From positions 1 to 64,000 of the forward strand of contig CALXYJ010000002.1 in assembly GCA_944392945.1 (NCBI GenBank): DNA of 64,000 nt. The letters run 5' to 3'. The notes beneath the pieces were generated by a model. The model saw only the letters and a program-made list of their open reading frames with translations. It made no database searches and had not been told where the DNA came from. A program made the translations under genes and the position numbers. This stretch comes from an uncultured Clostridia bacterium. GTDB lineage: Bacteria; Bacillota; Clostridia; TANB77; CAG-508. Below are positions 44,916-53,064 of the stretch, piece by piece; the stretch's first letter is position 1; every line of letters begins with the position of its first letter.

Positions 44916-45613
44916 TCATTCTTCTGTATTCATTTTCGGTTGTAAATTATATTCTACACCTGTTGGTGAAAAATAATATTCTAACATTATAAAGTATTCT
45001 CCGCTCTTGTACTCTATTATAAGATTTATAATATTACCCTCCACCACTCTGTAATGAACTTTATTTACATTTTGTACCGACTTAAAAATGGAAATTCTTG
45101 TATCTGTAATCTTTAAAATCTCTACTTTATTCATTTTCTTCAATATTATTAAATTTTCCAATATTATATTGGCCGAATTTGCTAATACTTCAACGAAATA
45201 CCTCTTCTTTTTTAACCTTATCCATTTTGATGTTAGGTCATATCCTTGCAGCTCCATATATTTTCCGTTTTTTAAATATAGTAACTGTTTATAAAAATTT
45301 TCTTTCTTTATAAAAACATAAAAATTTGGAAAAACATATATTGAAGATATATCATCAGAAACATCTTCAAATACTATATTACCACTCGGATCATATATTG
45401 TAGCAGACCTACCGTATCCAGCTCCTTTCTATGAAACTGCTTTGGTATATTTTCCTGATTACAAAACTCATAAAATCTCTCATCGTTTTCAGATTCAAAC
45501 ATTGATGTAGGTTCAGCAATAACTGTCCTAATTTTCTTTACTTCATCATATCTCCGTGTTTTATTCTCTAATCCCATAACTTCATAAATTGTTTTTACCT
45601 TAAACATTTCCAT
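44916..45613 (-). pseudogene. Unknown 232-aa gene split by one frameshift
   Basis: Two frames read as one protein. The first (45613 down to the stop at 45374) begins MEMFKVKTIYEVMGLENKTR. The second is open from about 45428 to 44916, well above the first ATG at 45257, and runs KGAGYGRSATIYDPSGNIVF through to LQPKMNTEE. Joining them near 45425-45431 (one base missing in the short A run) gives 233 codons (698 bp plus one). The family is not recognised. The joined sequence has a regular beta-strand rhythm, like a PH-type fold, but that is a guess. Confidence 0.6.
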
Positions 45614-45726
45614 CCTCCTCTTTAAATTTTAAATCGAAGTTATACAGTTGCCATACTATATATCATTTTAGCATTTGGCAAATTATGGTAGCCTTATTAG
45701 TTTACCATAATTTTTTTAGAATAATC

Positions 45727-45755
45727 TTGACAAATTTGCAAATACTATATAAAAT
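45727..45755 (+). promoter_or_regulatory. Promoter of the aspS T-box transcript
   Basis: TTGACA (45727-45732), 17 bases, TAAAAT (45750-45755), about 50 bases ahead of the T-box Stem I. A perfect -35 and strong -10 fit a well-expressed synthetase gene. Confidence 0.8.
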
Positions 45756-45803
45756 ATTTGCAATGATTTAGAGATGTTTCTCAAAATCTATTTTATAGTT
45801 TAT

Positions 45804-46016
45804 AAACAATGACGAGCTTTTGCAAGTTACTAATAGAGAATAAGGGTCTAAAGGCTGGAAGCCCTTTTAGAAAAACGCAATAGAATAACACATTGTTTTT
45901 ATTTTTAAATTAATAAATTAAGTGGAAAACTATTATAAACCTAGTTTTCAATATAGGGTGGCACCGCGGAAATTATTTCGTCCCTATCATATTCAGGATA
46001 TGATAGGGCTTTTTTG
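45804..46016 (+). ncRNA. T-box riboswitch of aspS
   Basis: Stem I closes with 45804-45811 paired to 45891-45898. The highly conserved T-box sequence AGGGTGGCACCGCGG lies at 45955-45969. The terminator stem 45982-45992 with 45998-46008 (CCCTATCATAT) is followed by a T-run. The bulge TGGC would pair with a GCCA acceptor end, as in tRNA-Asn and tRNA-Asp. The 3' strand of the Stem I specifier loop reads TAGAATAACA (45881-45890), so the likely specifier is AAC (Asn), with no Asp codon visible there. Uncharged tRNA should stop termination and let aspS be made. Confidence 0.92.
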
Positions 46017-46104
46017 ATGCCTATCATATTGAGCTACCGTACAATTTTTTTATTTAATCTGGTAGACTATAATTGGCTAAAGCCAATACTTTAGGAGGTT
46101 TATT

Positions 46105-47874
46105 ATGGAAAAGTACAGAACACACACATGTGGTGACATCACACTAGAAGATGTTGGTAAAAAAGTAAAAATTGCAGGATTTGTGCAAACTATTCGTGAT
46201 TTAGGAGGTCTTGTATTCTTAGATATTCGTGATATGTATGGAATTACACAAGTTGTAACTTCTGCTGAATCTAATATTGTTGATTTTGCATCACATATTC
46301 CTATCGAATCTTCTGTATCTGTTGAAGGTATAGTTAGAAAAAGAAGTGAAGATACAATAAATGAGAAGATAAAAACAGGTCTTGTAGAAATTTATATTGA
46401 TGATATTCAAATTCTAGGCAAAAGAACTGCTGATTTGCCATTCGAGGTAAATACAGATCAAGACGTTAGAGAAGATTTACGACTAAAATATCGCTATTTA
46501 GATTTAAGAAATGATAAATTAAAATCTAATATTATTTTACGTAGTAAAGTTATACAATTTTTAAGAGAAGAAATGATAAAACGTGGATTTTTAGAAGTTC
46601 AAACACCAATACTTACTAGCTCTTCTCCAGAAGGTGCACGTGATTATTTAGTGCCTAGTAGATTACACGAAGGTAAGTTTTATGCACTTCCACAAGCACC
46701 ACAACAATTTAAACAATTATTAATGGTTTCTGGATTCGATAAATATTTCCAAATTGCTCCTTGCTTTAGAGATGAAGACGCAAGAGCTGATCGTGCTCCT
46801 GGAGAATTCTATCAATTAGATATGGAAATGAGTTATGCTACACAAGAAGATGTATTTTCTATTATTGAACCAGTTATATACAATACATTTACGAAGTTTT
46901 CTGATAAAAAGGTGGCTGAATATCCTTTTCCAAGGATAACATATAAAGACGCAATGCTTAAATATGGTTCTGACAAACCTGATTTAAGAAATCCATTAGT
47001 AATAGTTGACGTTACAGATATTTTTGAAGATGAAAGTGTAACATTAAATGCTTTTAAAGGTAAATTAGTAAGAACCATAGCTACACATGACGTAGCAGAT
47101 CAGCCAAGAAGCTTTTTTGAAGGAATGACAGATTATGCAATGAAAGAATGCAAAGCTAAGGGACTTGCTTGGCTTCGTATATTAGAAGACAGAACTTTCC
47201 AAGGACCTATTGCTAAATTCATCTCAGATGATGCAAGAGAAGAATTATTAAAAAGAACAGATTCAAAACCTGGTGACTGTTTATTCTTTATTGCAGAAAC
47301 TCCAAAAATCGTTGATGCTCTATCTGGCGAAATTAGAACTGAGCTTGGAAAACGTTTAGGTTTAATTGATGAAAATATCTTTAAATTCTGTTGGATTGTT
47401 GACTTTCCAATGTATGAATTAGATGAACATGGCAATATAACATTTAATCATAATCCTTTTTCTATGCCACAAGGAGGTTTAGATGCTCTAAATACACAAA
47501 ATCCTCTAGATATTGTTGCTTACCAATATGATATTGTTTGTAATGGAATAGAACTTTCTTCTGGAGCTGTTAGAAACCATGACATCGATATAATGGTAAA
47601 AGCATTTGAGCTTGCAGGATATTCTGAGCAACATGTAAAAGAAAAATTCGGAGCATTATACACAGCATTTCAATTTGGAGCTCCACCACATGCTGGAATT
47701 GCCCCAGGAATTGACAGAATGATCATGTTACTTACTGGTGCTGAAACAATTCGTGAAGTAATAGCATTCCCTCTAAATAGCAAAGCACAAGACTTAATGA
47801 TGGGAGCACCAAGCTATGTTTCAAGAGACCAATTAAGAGATATTCATATTAGAATAGATAAACGTGAACTTTAA
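46105..47874 (+). CDS. aspS: Aspartyl-tRNA synthetase
   Basis: A 589-aa bacterial-type class II AspRS. It has the N-terminal OB anticodon-binding domain (GFVQTIRDLGGLVFLDIRD), motif 2 region (FRDEDARADRAPGEFYQLDMEM), the bacterial GAD insertion (about 280-415), and motif 3 (GAPPHAGIAPGIDRMIMLL). It charges tRNA-Asp. In organisms with GatCAB it may also charge tRNA-Asn with Asp (non-discriminating form). AGGAGG precedes the start, and a T-box leader controls it. The gatCAB operon lies divergently upstream, beyond one intervening gene. Confidence 0.98.
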   Translation: MEKYRTHTCGDITLEDVGKKVKIAGFVQTIRDLGGLVFLDIRDMYGITQVVTSAESNIVDFASHIPIESSVSVEGIVRKRSEDTINEKIKTGLVEIYIDDIQILGKRTADLPFEVNTDQDVREDLRLKYRYLDLRNDKLKSNIILRSKVIQFLREEMIKRGFLEVQTPILTSSSPEGARDYLVPSRLHEGKFYALPQAPQQFKQLLMVSGFDKYFQIAPCFRDEDARADRAPGEFYQLDMEMSYATQEDVFSIIEPVIYNTFTKFSDKKVAEYPFPRITYKDAMLKYGSDKPDLRNPLVIVDVTDIFEDESVTLNAFKGKLVRTIATHDVADQPRSFFEGMTDYAMKECKAKGLAWLRILEDRTFQGPIAKFISDDAREELLKRTDSKPGDCLFFIAETPKIVDALSGEIRTELGKRLGLIDENIFKFCWIVDFPMYELDEHGNITFNHNPFSMPQGGLDALNTQNPLDIVAYQYDIVCNGIELSSGAVRNHDIDIMVKAFELAGYSEQHVKEKFGALYTAFQFGAPPHAGIAPGIDRMIMLLTGAETIREVIAFPLNSKAQDLMMGAPSYVSRDQLRDIHIRIDKREL

Positions 47875-47885
47875 AATCATTATTT

Positions 47886-47912
47886 GAACTTTAGGGACAT
47901 TTCTTAAAGTTC
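47886..47912 (+). repeat. 27-bp REP-like palindromic repeat, copy 1
   Basis: Begins GAACTTTAGGGACA and ends TTAAAGTTC, with internal dyad symmetry (GAACTTTA/TAAAGTTC). The copy at 48111-48137 is its inverse, identical at 26 of 27 positions. The pair flanks the two terminators between aspS and adhE. Confidence 0.8.
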
Positions 47913-47940
47913 ATAACTTTTATTTGATTTTTTTAAGACG

Positions 47941-47972
47941 AGGATTTAGAAAAACTAAATCCTTGTTTTTTT
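47941..47972 (+). terminator. Rho-independent terminator of aspS
   Basis: A 9-bp stem (47941-47949 with 47955-47963, AGGATTTAG) with a loop of five A, then a T-run to 47972 on the plus strand. Confidence 0.85.
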
Positions 47973-48068
47973 AGTAATAAAACAAATATTATTCTTTATA
48001 TTATAAAATTGAAATTTTATTGTAGAATTAATATTTTTTTATTATAAAAATAATATTTATATTAACTA

Positions 48069-48110
48069 AAAAGAGCCCGATTAGCTTTTTATAGCTAACT
48101 AGGCTCTTTT
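48069..48110 (-). terminator. Rho-independent terminator of adhE
   Basis: A two-part stem (AAAAGAGCC with GGCTCTTTT, and TTAGCT with AGCTAA, separated by a 3x3 internal loop). On the minus strand it lies 30 bp past the adhE stop codon. Nearly symmetrical, so it could act both ways. Confidence 0.8.
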
Positions 48111-48137
48111 GAACTTTAAGGAATGTCCCTAAAGTTC
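48111..48137 (-). repeat. 27-bp REP-like palindromic repeat, copy 2
   Basis: Inverted copy of the repeat at 47886-47912 with one mismatch. It sits two bases from the adhE stop codon, between that codon and the terminator. The inverted pair with 198 bp between resembles a REP doublet (REPIN-like). Confidence 0.8.
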
Positions 48138-48139
48138 AT

Positions 48140-50737
48140 TTATTTTCCATAATAACTGTCTAATAATATCTTCTTTATTTCTGTTACTAATGGTAATCTT
48201 GGGTTTGCAGGTGTACATTGATCTTCAAATGCTCTATCTGCTAATTCATCTACACTAGCTAAGAATTCTTTTTCATCCACTCCTGCTTCTTTAAATGATG
48301 CTGGAATATTTATGTCTTTATTCATTTTTCTTACAGCCTCTGCTAATGAGTGTACTCCTTCTTCTACTGTATTTGCTTTTAATCCTACCATTTTCGCAAT
48401 TTTAGCATATTTTTCATCTGCAATATAATATTCATATTTAGGGAATGATGTAAATTTCGTTGGTTTACTTCCATTATATTCTATTACATATGGTAATAAA
48501 ATTGCATTAATTCTACCATGTGGTAAATGGAATTTAGCTCCTAATTTATGTGCCATAGAATGACATATTCCTAAGAATGCATTTGAAAATGCCATACCAG
48601 CCATTGTACTTGCATTATGCATTCTTTCTCTTGCATATTTATTGTCACCATGATTATATGCTTCCTCTAGGTTTTCAAATACTAATTTTGCTGCTTTTTC
48701 GGCTAATGCATCTGTATAATCTGTTGCCATATTAGATACATATGCCTCTAATGCATGTGTTAAAACATCCATTCCTGTATCTGCTGTTAAAGATTTTGGA
48801 AGTGTTGAAACGAAATCTGGATCTACTATTGCAACATTTGGTGTTAATTCATATGCTGTTAATGGATATTTTTTACCTTCTTTTTTATCTGTTATAACTG
48901 CAAATGATGTAACTTCAGAACCTGTTCCAGATGTTGTAGGAATTGCTACCATTTGACATTTTTTACCTAGTTCTGGAATCTCATATGTACGTTTTCTTAT
49001 ATCCATAAATTTTAATTTTAATCCATCTAAATCTACATCAGGGACTTCATATAAAAGCCACATTCCTTTAGCAGCATCCATAGCAGAACCACCACCTAAT
49101 GCAATAATTACATCTGGTTCAAATTTTCTCATTGCTTCAACACCTTTTTTTACCGTGTCAAATGATGGATCTGGTTCTACATCAAAGAATATTTCAGAAT
49201 GTACATAATCTTGTCTTTTTCTTAAATGATATAACACTTTATCCACATATCCGAATTTAACCATTGATTCATCTGTTACAATAAATGCTCTTGAAATATC
49301 TCTCATATCCTCAAGATATTTTATTGCTCCTGCTTCAAAATATATTTTCTTTGGAACTTTAAACCATTGCATATTAACTCTCCTTCTTCCCATCTTTTTA
49401 ATATTTATTAAGTTCATAGCAGATACATTATCTGTTGTAGAGTTTCCTCCAAATGTACCACATCCTAATGTTAATGATGGTGTAAATGAATTATATATAT
49501 CTCCAATTCCACCATGTGAAGATGGTTGATTTACAATGATTCTACTAGCTTTAACTCTTTTTCCATATTCTCTTATTATTTCTGAATCTTCTGAATGAAT
49601 AACAGCTGAGTGTCCAAGTCCTCCGTTTTCTAATAATTTTTCAGCTTTTTCTATACCTTCTTTACTATTTTTTACAATATAATATGCAAGTACTGGACTT
49701 AATTTTTCTTTAGAAAATGGATATTCTGGTCCAACACCTTCTTCTGGAACCACTAATACTTTTGTTTCTTCTGGCACATCAAATCCTGCTTGTTTTGCTA
49801 TTTTATATGGACTTTGTCCAGGAATTTTAGATTGTAAAGCATATCCTTTTTCTTTATTAAACATTACTTCTTTTAACTTTTCTTTTTCTTCCTTAGATAC
49901 AAAATAGCATCCTGCTTTTTTCATTAATTCTTCAAATTCTTTAGAAATAGATTCATCAACTATTACAGATTGTTCTGAAGCACAAATCATTCCATTATCA
50001 AAAGATTTTGATAAAACTAAATCATTTACTGATGTTTTTAGTTTTGCTGATTTTTCTATGTAGCAAGGAACATTACCAGGACCAACACCTAAAGCTGGCT
50101 TTCCTGATGAATATGCAGCCTTAACCATTCCAGTTCCCCCTGTTGCTAATATTAAATTAACATCTGGATGTGTCATTAATCTATTAGTAGCTTCTAATGA
50201 TGGTTCTTCTATCCATAAAATACAATCTTTTGGGGCTCCTGCTTTTATTGCTGCATCTCTTAATATTTCTGCAGCTCTTTTGCTACATTGTTGTGCTGAT
50301 GGATGGAATCCAAATATAATTACATTTCTTGTTTTTGCAGAAATCATAGATTTAAATATAACAGTTGATGTTGGGTTTGTTACTGGTGTTACTCCAGCTA
50401 TTATTCCAATTGGTTCTGCAATTTTTATATAATCATCTTCTTCATTTTCTTCTATTATTCCCACTGTTTTTTCATTTTTTATATTATTATATATATAATC
50501 TGTTGCAAATAAATTCTTTATAATTTTATCTTCATAAATTCCTCTTCCTGTTTCTTCTACTGCTAATTTTGCAAGTTCCATATGGTGCTCTAATCCCGCC
50601 ATAGACATTGCTTTCACAATTTTATCTACCTGTTCTTGATTAAGCTTCATATACTCTTTTGAAGCTTTTTTTGCTCTTTCTACTAAATCATTAATCATTT
50701 GTTCTATTTTGTTGCTATCATTTTTTGTTTCGGCCAT
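48140..50737 (-). CDS. adhE: Bifunctional acetaldehyde-CoA/alcohol dehydrogenase AdhE
   Basis: An 865-aa fermentation enzyme. The N-terminal aldehyde dehydrogenase part (to about 440) has the catalytic Cys in FDNGMICASEQSVIVDE and LTLGCGTFGGNSTTDNVS. The C-terminal iron-dependent alcohol dehydrogenase part (about 455-865) has ALGGGSAMDAAKGM, IPTTSGTGSEVTSFAVI and iron-ligand motifs ADTGMDVLTHALEAYVSN and GICHSMAHKLGA plus LPHGRINAI. It turns acetyl-CoA to ethanol through acetaldehyde, reoxidising NADH, and often forms filaments called spirosomes. A weak GAGGAATAG-like site precedes the ATG. Its own terminator indicates a single-gene unit. Confidence 0.98.
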   Translation of the reverse strand: MAETKNDSNKIEQMINDLVERAKKASKEYMKLNQEQVDKIVKAMSMAGLEHHMELAKLAVEETGRGIYEDKIIKNLFATDYIYNNIKNEKTVGIIEENEEDDYIKIAEPIGIIAGVTPVTNPTSTVIFKSMISAKTRNVIIFGFHPSAQQCSKRAAEILRDAAIKAGAPKDCILWIEEPSLEATNRLMTHPDVNLILATGGTGMVKAAYSSGKPALGVGPGNVPCYIEKSAKLKTSVNDLVLSKSFDNGMICASEQSVIVDESISKEFEELMKKAGCYFVSKEEKEKLKEVMFNKEKGYALQSKIPGQSPYKIAKQAGFDVPEETKVLVVPEEGVGPEYPFSKEKLSPVLAYYIVKNSKEGIEKAEKLLENGGLGHSAVIHSEDSEIIREYGKRVKASRIIVNQPSSHGGIGDIYNSFTPSLTLGCGTFGGNSTTDNVSAMNLINIKKMGRRRVNMQWFKVPKKIYFEAGAIKYLEDMRDISRAFIVTDESMVKFGYVDKVLYHLRKRQDYVHSEIFFDVEPDPSFDTVKKGVEAMRKFEPDVIIALGGGSAMDAAKGMWLLYEVPDVDLDGLKLKFMDIRKRTYEIPELGKKCQMVAIPTTSGTGSEVTSFAVITDKKEGKKYPLTAYELTPNVAIVDPDFVSTLPKSLTADTGMDVLTHALEAYVSNMATDYTDALAEKAAKLVFENLEEAYNHGDNKYARERMHNASTMAGMAFSNAFLGICHSMAHKLGAKFHLPHGRINAILLPYVIEYNGSKPTKFTSFPKYEYYIADEKYAKIAKMVGLKANTVEEGVHSLAEAVRKMNKDINIPASFKEAGVDEKEFLASVDELADRAFEDQCTPANPRLPLVTEIKKILLDSYYGK

Positions 50738-50864
50738 AGACTATTCCTCCTTTATATTTATACATTTTTAATAATATCTTATTAATGTTGTAAAGTCAAT
50801 AGAAACGCCTACTTTTTAGCAGTTATATTCTACCTATTTTTCCTTTTTTTCGTTTTTTTGCAAC

Positions 50865-50896
50865 AAAAAAGGCTAGTACTTTTGCTAACCTTTTTT
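50865..50896 (-). terminator. Rho-independent terminator of the 291-aa gene
   Basis: A 12-bp stem (50865-50876 with 50885-50896, one G-U) with an 8-base loop. The stem's own AAAAAA/TTTTTT ends supply the T-run on the minus strand. It lies 10 bp past the stop codon. Confidence 0.85.
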
Positions 50897-50905
50897 CTTT
50901 ATTCA

Positions 50906-51781
50906 TCATTTTTCTTCTGGAAATTGATGGCCTTTTTTTGCATTTAAGCTTGCTTTTCCAGAATCACGCTCTTTCTTTTTTATTTCACCTTGTCTATATC
51001 TCTCTTCTTCACCTTTTAATAATTCTGCAATTTTATTTTTTGAATCTTTAATTCCTAATTTATTTCCTTCAAGTTCTATAGCATCAAAAAAAATCTCTCT
51101 TTTTTTCTCATCTGGAATATTTTCCGGTATAGTTTGTTTCATAAATTCCCTTATTTGCATAGAATAACCTATATGTTTATAATTGCATAATATTTTTTTG
51201 GCTGCAAGTCTAATTAATTTTAATTTAATCTGACTTTCCACATTCTTTCTTTCTGATGAATTATCTTTTTCTGACTCTAATCTTCTACGAACTGTATAAA
51301 TATAATTTAATACAGAAGAATCTTTTGCTTCATTAATTAAGTAATACATCTGATCTATTACTTCTGGAATTTCTTCTAATGACATTGTTCTAACTTTAAT
51401 TTCTTGATTACTAATTATACGTTCTACAATATCTACTTTTTGCCCTTTATCTAATCCTTTAATAATATCAATTCCATTATCATCAAATAAAATAGCAGAC
51501 TCATCTATAGATTCAATTATTTTAGATCTTTCTGTCTTTGTTAATTCATCACTTATCTGTGCAGTAAGTTCCAATTGTTTTTCTGGTTCATCCATTGTTT
51601 GAATAGCTGTAACTACTGTTTTCTTTGCGTCTTTACTATCCTTTTTTATTTGTTTCATAACATATTGTTCTAATTCATCATCACTCATACTTTTTAATTT
51701 AGCAATTAATGCTTTTCTTTCTCTATTATCCAAGAATCTTTCTATTTTATCTTTTAGTTCATCTATTTTCTTCATTTTCAC
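50906..51781 (-). CDS. Unknown helical protein, 291 aa
   Basis: A charged, Lys/Glu-rich protein predicted to be almost all helix. It opens KKIDELKDKIERFLDNRERKALI and has regions such as SDELTKTERSKIIESIDESAI and QIKLKLIRLAAKKIL, with no signal or membrane segment. The heptad-like spacing suggests a coiled coil or helical bundle. I do not recognise a family. It starts 7 bp after the M23 peptidase ends and shares its operon, so it may act on or regulate that enzyme, but this is guesswork. Confidence 0.6.
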   Translation of the reverse strand: MKMKKIDELKDKIERFLDNRERKALIAKLKSMSDDELEQYVMKQIKKDSKDAKKTVVTAIQTMDEPEKQLELTAQISDELTKTERSKIIESIDESAILFDDNGIDIIKGLDKGQKVDIVERIISNQEIKVRTMSLEEIPEVIDQMYYLINEAKDSSVLNYIYTVRRRLESEKDNSSERKNVESQIKLKLIRLAAKKILCNYKHIGYSMQIREFMKQTIPENIPDEKKREIFFDAIELEGNKLGIKDSKNKIAELLKGEEERYRQGEIKKKERDSGKASLNAKKGHQFPEEK

Positions 51782-51788
51782 TCCATAA

Positions 51789-52700
51789 TTACATAAAATT
51801 TTGAGGATTTAAGGCTTTTCCATTTTTTCTTATTTCAAAATGTAAATGTGGTCCTGTTGAATTTCCTGTTGAACCAACTGCTGCTATTTTATCTCCTGCT
51901 GAAACTCTTTGCCCAACACTTACATATAATTTACTACAATGTGCATACCACATCTCGTATCCATTATCACATTTTATTTTTACAATCTTTCCATAAGATC
52001 CACTTGTCCCAGAAAATATTACTGTTCCTGATGCTGCTGCCTTTATTGGTGTTCCAGACGGAGCTGCTAAATCCAAACCTGTATGAGCACTTGAACGTAT
52101 ACTACTTCTTTCTCCAAATCTGGAAGTTATAGTTCCTCCTGAAATAGGTCTTACAGCGACAACCACTTTACTAGATTCTTCTTCTTTTTTACTCTCTTCT
52201 GCTTGCTTAGCTTCTTCCTCTAATTTCGCAACTTTTACATCAATATTTTCTGACTTTAATTTTGATACTGCTGTAGTTTCATCTAATGTCTCAATTACCT
52301 CTTTTTCAAAAATCTGTTTTACTCCAATATCAAGTGCTAATTTATCTTTATATTCATTTTGTAAGTCATTTACAATTTTGTCTGCTTCCTCTTCAGTACT
52401 CACATATGTTTGTATGTTCCCATCTATAGTAATTCCATACGCTGTATATGTTGTAGAAATATTTTCTTTTATTTTATCTAGCACTTCTTCTCTATTTGTT
52501 TCTTTATTACTAACAAATTTAGGTTTATATTCTGTTTCAACCTCTAAATTTCTGAAAGCTACCCCTTTATCTTTACTCTCTATATAATTATTTATCTCAT
52601 CTTCTATTTCATTTTTATCTGTTATATAACCAATTACTTCACCATCTATTGTTACTTCATATAAAATATTATATTTTAATAAAAAAATAGCAAATATCAT
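51789..52700 (-). CDS. Membrane-anchored M23 (LytM) peptidase
   Basis: A 303-aa wall hydrolase as scored from the ATG at 52700. The N-terminal helix (MIFAIFLLKYNILYEV) is followed by repeated beta domains (about 14-140) of the kind found in spore or wall enzymes, a Lys/Glu-rich linker (about 155-178), and the M23 domain from 183: SRFGERSS, HTGLD (206-210), YAHC, HLHFE. All zinc ligands are present. No ribosome site precedes this ATG. The same frame stays open 81 bp upstream through a basic segment (KIKEIHTKEVIRITQIF), with GGAG just before it but no standard start codon. The true start is uncertain. Confidence 0.82.
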   Translation of the reverse strand: MIFAIFLLKYNILYEVTIDGEVIGYITDKNEIEDEINNYIESKDKGVAFRNLEVETEYKPKFVSNKETNREEVLDKIKENISTTYTAYGITIDGNIQTYVSTEEEADKIVNDLQNEYKDKLALDIGVKQIFEKEVIETLDETTAVSKLKSENIDVKVAKLEEEAKQAEESKKEEESSKVVVAVRPISGGTITSRFGERSSIRSSAHTGLDLAAPSGTPIKAAASGTVIFSGTSGSYGKIVKIKCDNGYEMWYAHCSKLYVSVGQRVSAGDKIAAVGSTGNSTGPHLHFEIRKNGKALNPQNFM

Positions 52701-53003
52701 TAATAAAATAGTGGTAAATATTTGTGTAATCCTTATAACTTCTTTTGTGTGGATTTCTTTTATTTTGCTTAAAATATTTATTCACTCTCCTTTGATTTCT
52801 ACACACAAGCATTATTTATTATACTATATATTCTATGTTTTTTCAATTTATGTATACATTAAATTCCCAATTTTTTAATTTTTTTATATTATGTTTATCT
52901 CAAAATGTAAAATTTTATAATTTTTTCTCAATTTTTCTCACTTTTTCTAATTTTTTCTTGCATTTTTATTAAAAAAACAAGTATAAACCCTTCTATAATC
53001 CCA
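52701..53003. other. Intergenic stretch with possible upstream extension of the M23 gene
   Basis: No complete gene is visible. Bases 52701-52785 may encode the missing N-terminus of the M23 protein. Bases 52786-53003 are very T-rich on the plus strand with repeated TTTTTCTCA-like words and no ORF or promoter I can support, apart from the terminator that follows. Confidence 0.4.
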
Positions 53004-53044
53004 AAAAGACAAACTATATTAAAACTATAGTTCGTCTTTTTTTA
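53004..53044 (-). terminator. Rho-independent terminator of the DUF2207 gene
   Basis: A 15-bp stem (53004-53018 with 53026-53040, one G-U) followed on the minus strand by T-rich sequence, about 20 bp past the stop codon. Confidence 0.85.
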
Positions 53045-53064
53045 TCACTATTTAAGATTTGCTT

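Noticed and set aside
45811..45813. GAC at the foot of the T-box as Asp specifier
   Set aside because: It lies on the 5' strand at the base of Stem I; specifiers are read from the 3' strand of the internal loop.
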